Shown: in pieces, positions 62,131-64,000 of the stretch
Layout of the letters: each line of letters opens with the position of its first letter
How positions within the stretch are numbered: the stretch's first letter is position 1
Source of the DNA: Trabulsiella odontotermitis
Lineage (GTDB): Bacteria > Pseudomonadota > Gammaproteobacteria > Enterobacterales > Enterobacteriaceae
Length of the DNA: 64,000 nt
Direction: 5' to 3'
Assembly: GCF_030053895.1 (NCBI RefSeq)
Contig: NZ_CP125781.1
Location: 2,108,001 to 2,172,000 of the forward strand
Translations under genes and position numbers: made by a program
The notes under the pieces: generated by a model
Seen by the model: the letters and a program-made list of their open reading frames with translations, nothing else
Database searches by the model: none
Told to the model about the DNA's origin: nothing

Positions 62131-62885
62131 TGTGCGATCCCCGGTTTACGGCCCGGCTGCGCGTCAAACGTCATCCCTGTTTTGCGGCGACTGTCATCGC
62201 CCATCAGCCACAGGTAGACTGGCATAATATCCGCCGGGGTTTTCAGCTTTTGCGGATCTTCCGTCGGAAATGCGCTGGCGCGCATGCCGGTTCGGGTGCC
62301 GCCCGGGTTGATACAGTTCACGCGCAGTCGGCCCTGATACTCTTCCGCCAGCACCTGCATCATACCTTCCGTAGCGAATTTCGAGGCGGCATAGGCACCC
62401 CAGTTGGCACGGCCTTCACGACCCACGCTCGACGAAGTAAAGACCAGCGAACCGGCATCGGATTTGAGTAATAAAGGAAGCAACGCCTGCGTCAGCATAA
62501 AGGTGGCGTTTACGTTGACCTGCATCACCTGCTGCCAGACCTCCGGACGCTGCTCCGCCATTGGCGCGACATCGCCCAGCAAGCCCGCGTTATGCAGCAC
62601 GCCATCCAGGCGCGGCGAATGAATAGCGATTTTCTGCGCCAGTTGTTGGCACGCTTCCGGCGTGCAGGTCAGCAGGTCGAGGGTAAACCAGTGGGCGGGA
62701 AGGAGCCCTTCGGTTTCAATTTGTTGCGCGACGGCGCGAAGTTTGTCTTCATTCCGCCCGAGCAGGATCACGGCGGCGCCGTGGCGGGCATAGGTTAATG
62801 CGGCTTCGCGACCAATACCGTCGCTGGCGCCGGTGACCAGAATAATGCGATTTTGCAGTAAATCGCGCTGTGGTTGGTAATGCAC
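62127..62885 (-). CDS. yciK: Short-chain dehydrogenase YciK
   Basis: NAD(P)-binding oxidoreductase of unknown substrate. 252 aa from a GTG start at 62885, E. coli length; GGGAG lies 5 bases upstream. The MTRQG codons before it are not part of the family. Motifs: LVTGASDGIGREAALTYARH, HNAGLLGDVAPM, SSSVGREGRANWGAYAASKF (catalytic Ser, Tyr, Lys). Confidence 0.95.
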   Translation of the reverse strand: MHYQPQRDLLQNRIILVTGASDGIGREAALTYARHGAAVILLGRNEDKLRAVAQQIETEGLLPAHWFTLDLLTCTPEACQQLAQKIAIHSPRLDGVLHNAGLLGDVAPMAEQRPEVWQQVMQVNVNATFMLTQALLPLLLKSDAGSLVFTSSSVGREGRANWGAYAASKFATEGMMQVLAEEYQGRLRVNCINPGGTRTGMRASAFPTEDPQKLKTPADIMPVYLWLMGDDSRRKTGMTFDAQPGRKPGIAQ

Positions 62886-63142
62886 GGCAACTCCCTGGCG
62901 GGTCACTTTCGGACCAGACCTGTGTTCATTTCATCAGACATTTCGGCTTTATGCCTGAAATAGCGCCTCATTACAATCAGCCAGGCGGAAAGTCCATCGC
63001 ACTGTTAACATTTTGCAACGGTTTCATTGGTCTGGAAAAAAACGGGAAGGCGGCTCGCAGCGTAGAATAACGCCAGAGACGCTGCCCGGGGTGTGATGTA
63101 AACTGAGCGCGAATGTTGGGTGAACTTAACCAAGGTGGAAGA

Positions 63143-64000
63143 GTGGAATTACTTTCTCAATACGGGTTGTTTTTAGCAAAGATTGTCACCGTCGTGGTGG
63201 CGATTGCCGTCGTTGCAACCATCATCGTTAACCTGACACAACGGAAACGACAGCGCGGCGAATTGCGGGTAACCAACCTGAGCGAACAGTATCAGGATAT
63301 GCAGGAAGATATGTCAGTCGCCATGCTCGACAACGCGCAGCAAAAGCTCTGGCATAAAGCGCAGAAGAAAAAGCGCAAGCAGGAAGCCAAAGCCGCAAAG
63401 GCCAAAGCGAAGCAGGGCAGCCTGCAAGACTCCGGGAAACCCCGCGTCTGGGTGCTTGATTTCAAAGGCAGTATGGACGCCCACGAAGTGAGCAGCCTGC
63501 GCGAAGAGATCACCGCCGTACTGGCAGTCGTAAAACCGCAGGATGAAGTCGTGCTGCGTCTCGAAAGTCCTGGTGGCGTGGTACATGGTTACGGGCTCGC
63601 GGCATCGCAACTGCAACGCCTGCGTGAGAAAGCCATTCCCCTGACGGTGGCGGTAGACAAAGTCGCGGCTAGCGGCGGCTATATGATGGCCTGTGTGGCG
63701 AACAAAATCGTTGCCGCGCCGTTCTCCATCATTGGCTCGATTGGTGTCGTGGCGCAGATCCCCAACTTTAACCGTTTCCTGAAAAACAAAGACATCGACG
63801 TTGAGCTGCACACCGCCGGGCAGTATAAGCGCACGCTGACGTTACTCGGCGAAAATACCGACGAAGGGCGACAGAAGTTTCGCGAAGATCTGAACGAAAC
63901 TCATCTGCTGTTTAAATCGTTTGTGAAGCGTATGCGTCCGGAACTGGATATTGATCAAGTCGCCACCGGCGAACACTGGTATGGCGTTCAGGCGCAGGAG
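63143..64000 (+). CDS. sohB: Inner-membrane protease SohB, 3' end cut by window edge
   Basis: Serine protease of the S49 (signal peptide peptidase A-like) family, periplasmic. GTG start 63143 (MELLSQYGLFLAKIVTVVVA, signal-anchor helix), basic coil KAQKKKRKQEAKAAKAKAKQ, then protease core RVWVLDFKGSMDAHEVSSLR, ESPGGVVHGYGL and VAASGGYMMACVANKIV with the catalytic serine. 286 of about 349 residues are inside the window; frame open at 64000. AAGGTGG precedes the start. Confidence 0.93.
   Translation, partial: MELLSQYGLFLAKIVTVVVAIAVVATIIVNLTQRKRQRGELRVTNLSEQYQDMQEDMSVAMLDNAQQKLWHKAQKKKRKQEAKAAKAKAKQGSLQDSGKPRVWVLDFKGSMDAHEVSSLREEITAVLAVVKPQDEVVLRLESPGGVVHGYGLAASQLQRLREKAIPLTVAVDKVAASGGYMMACVANKIVAAPFSIIGSIGVVAQIPNFNRFLKNKDIDVELHTAGQYKRTLTLLGENTDEGRQKFREDLNETHLLFKSFVKRMRPELDIDQVATGEHWYGVQAQE

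Noticed and set aside
1..64000. Search for tRNA, rRNA, CRISPR arrays, phage or plasmid origins
   Set aside because: Nothing of these kinds was seen on either strand by eye.

Overview
This 64 kb window is chromosomal DNA from a member of the Enterobacteriaceae. It sits close to Escherichia, Salmonella and Citrobacter, and a Citrobacter-like genome fits best, although the species cannot be fixed from the sequence alone. Almost every protein is recognisable as an E. coli-type protein of near-identical length, and the sigma54/NtrC, CpxR, LexA, FNR, trp operator and attenuator sequences are also of enterobacterial type. No tRNA, rRNA, CRISPR array, phage or plasmid origin was seen. Assignments come from remembered family sequences and visible motifs, not from a database search.

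Layout. 1-13.1 kb: ydjA (5' end missing), selD, topB, a REP pair that runs into the end of topB, gdhA, ynjH, a deletion remnant of nudG, ynjA-ynjF, ynjE, the ABC transporter genes ynjDCB, a TVP38-family gene and xthA. 13.1-19.6 kb: a regulatory region with a sigma54 promoter and NtrC-like site, then the arginine succinyltransferase operon astCADBE. 19.6-26.5 kb: an accessory chaperone-usher fimbrial operon (pilin, chaperone, usher, putative adhesin, minor pilin) flanked on both sides by genes for CRP-fold regulators of the same architecture. 26.9-29.6 kb: spy, ves, nadE, osmE. 29.6-37.6 kb: the chitobiose operon chbBCARFG, broken twice, by an IS5-type element in chbB and by an IS3-family (IS407-like) element in chbG. 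37.6-43.9 kb: katE, cedA, tcyP, ydjM, hxpB, yniB.

At about 43.95 kb the E. coli-like gene order breaks. yniB is followed directly by yciA, a gene that lies far away in E. coli. From here come yciA-yciB-yciC, a cysteine-cluster protein, ompW, a poorly understood 0.8 kb interval, the complete trp operon with leader peptide and attenuator (trpL, which is very short, at 54480-54530), rnm and yciO. An L-tartrate module (ttdABT with divergent ttdR) occupies the place where E. coli has yciQ. rluB, btuR, yciK and sohB (3' end missing) follow.

How the parts work together: ast degrades arginine to glutamate and succinate when nitrogen is limiting, and GdhA makes glutamate when ammonium is plentiful. 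Trp makes tryptophan under repressor and attenuation control. The Ttd genes take up and dehydrate L-tartrate. Spy, KatE, OsmE, XthA and YdjM are stress functions. The main departures from a standard backbone are the fimbrial island, the two insertion sequences in chb, one of which separates the chb promoter from a match to the ChiX small-RNA trap, the nudG deletion, the REP-encoded TopB tail, the tartrate module and the yniB/yciA junction.
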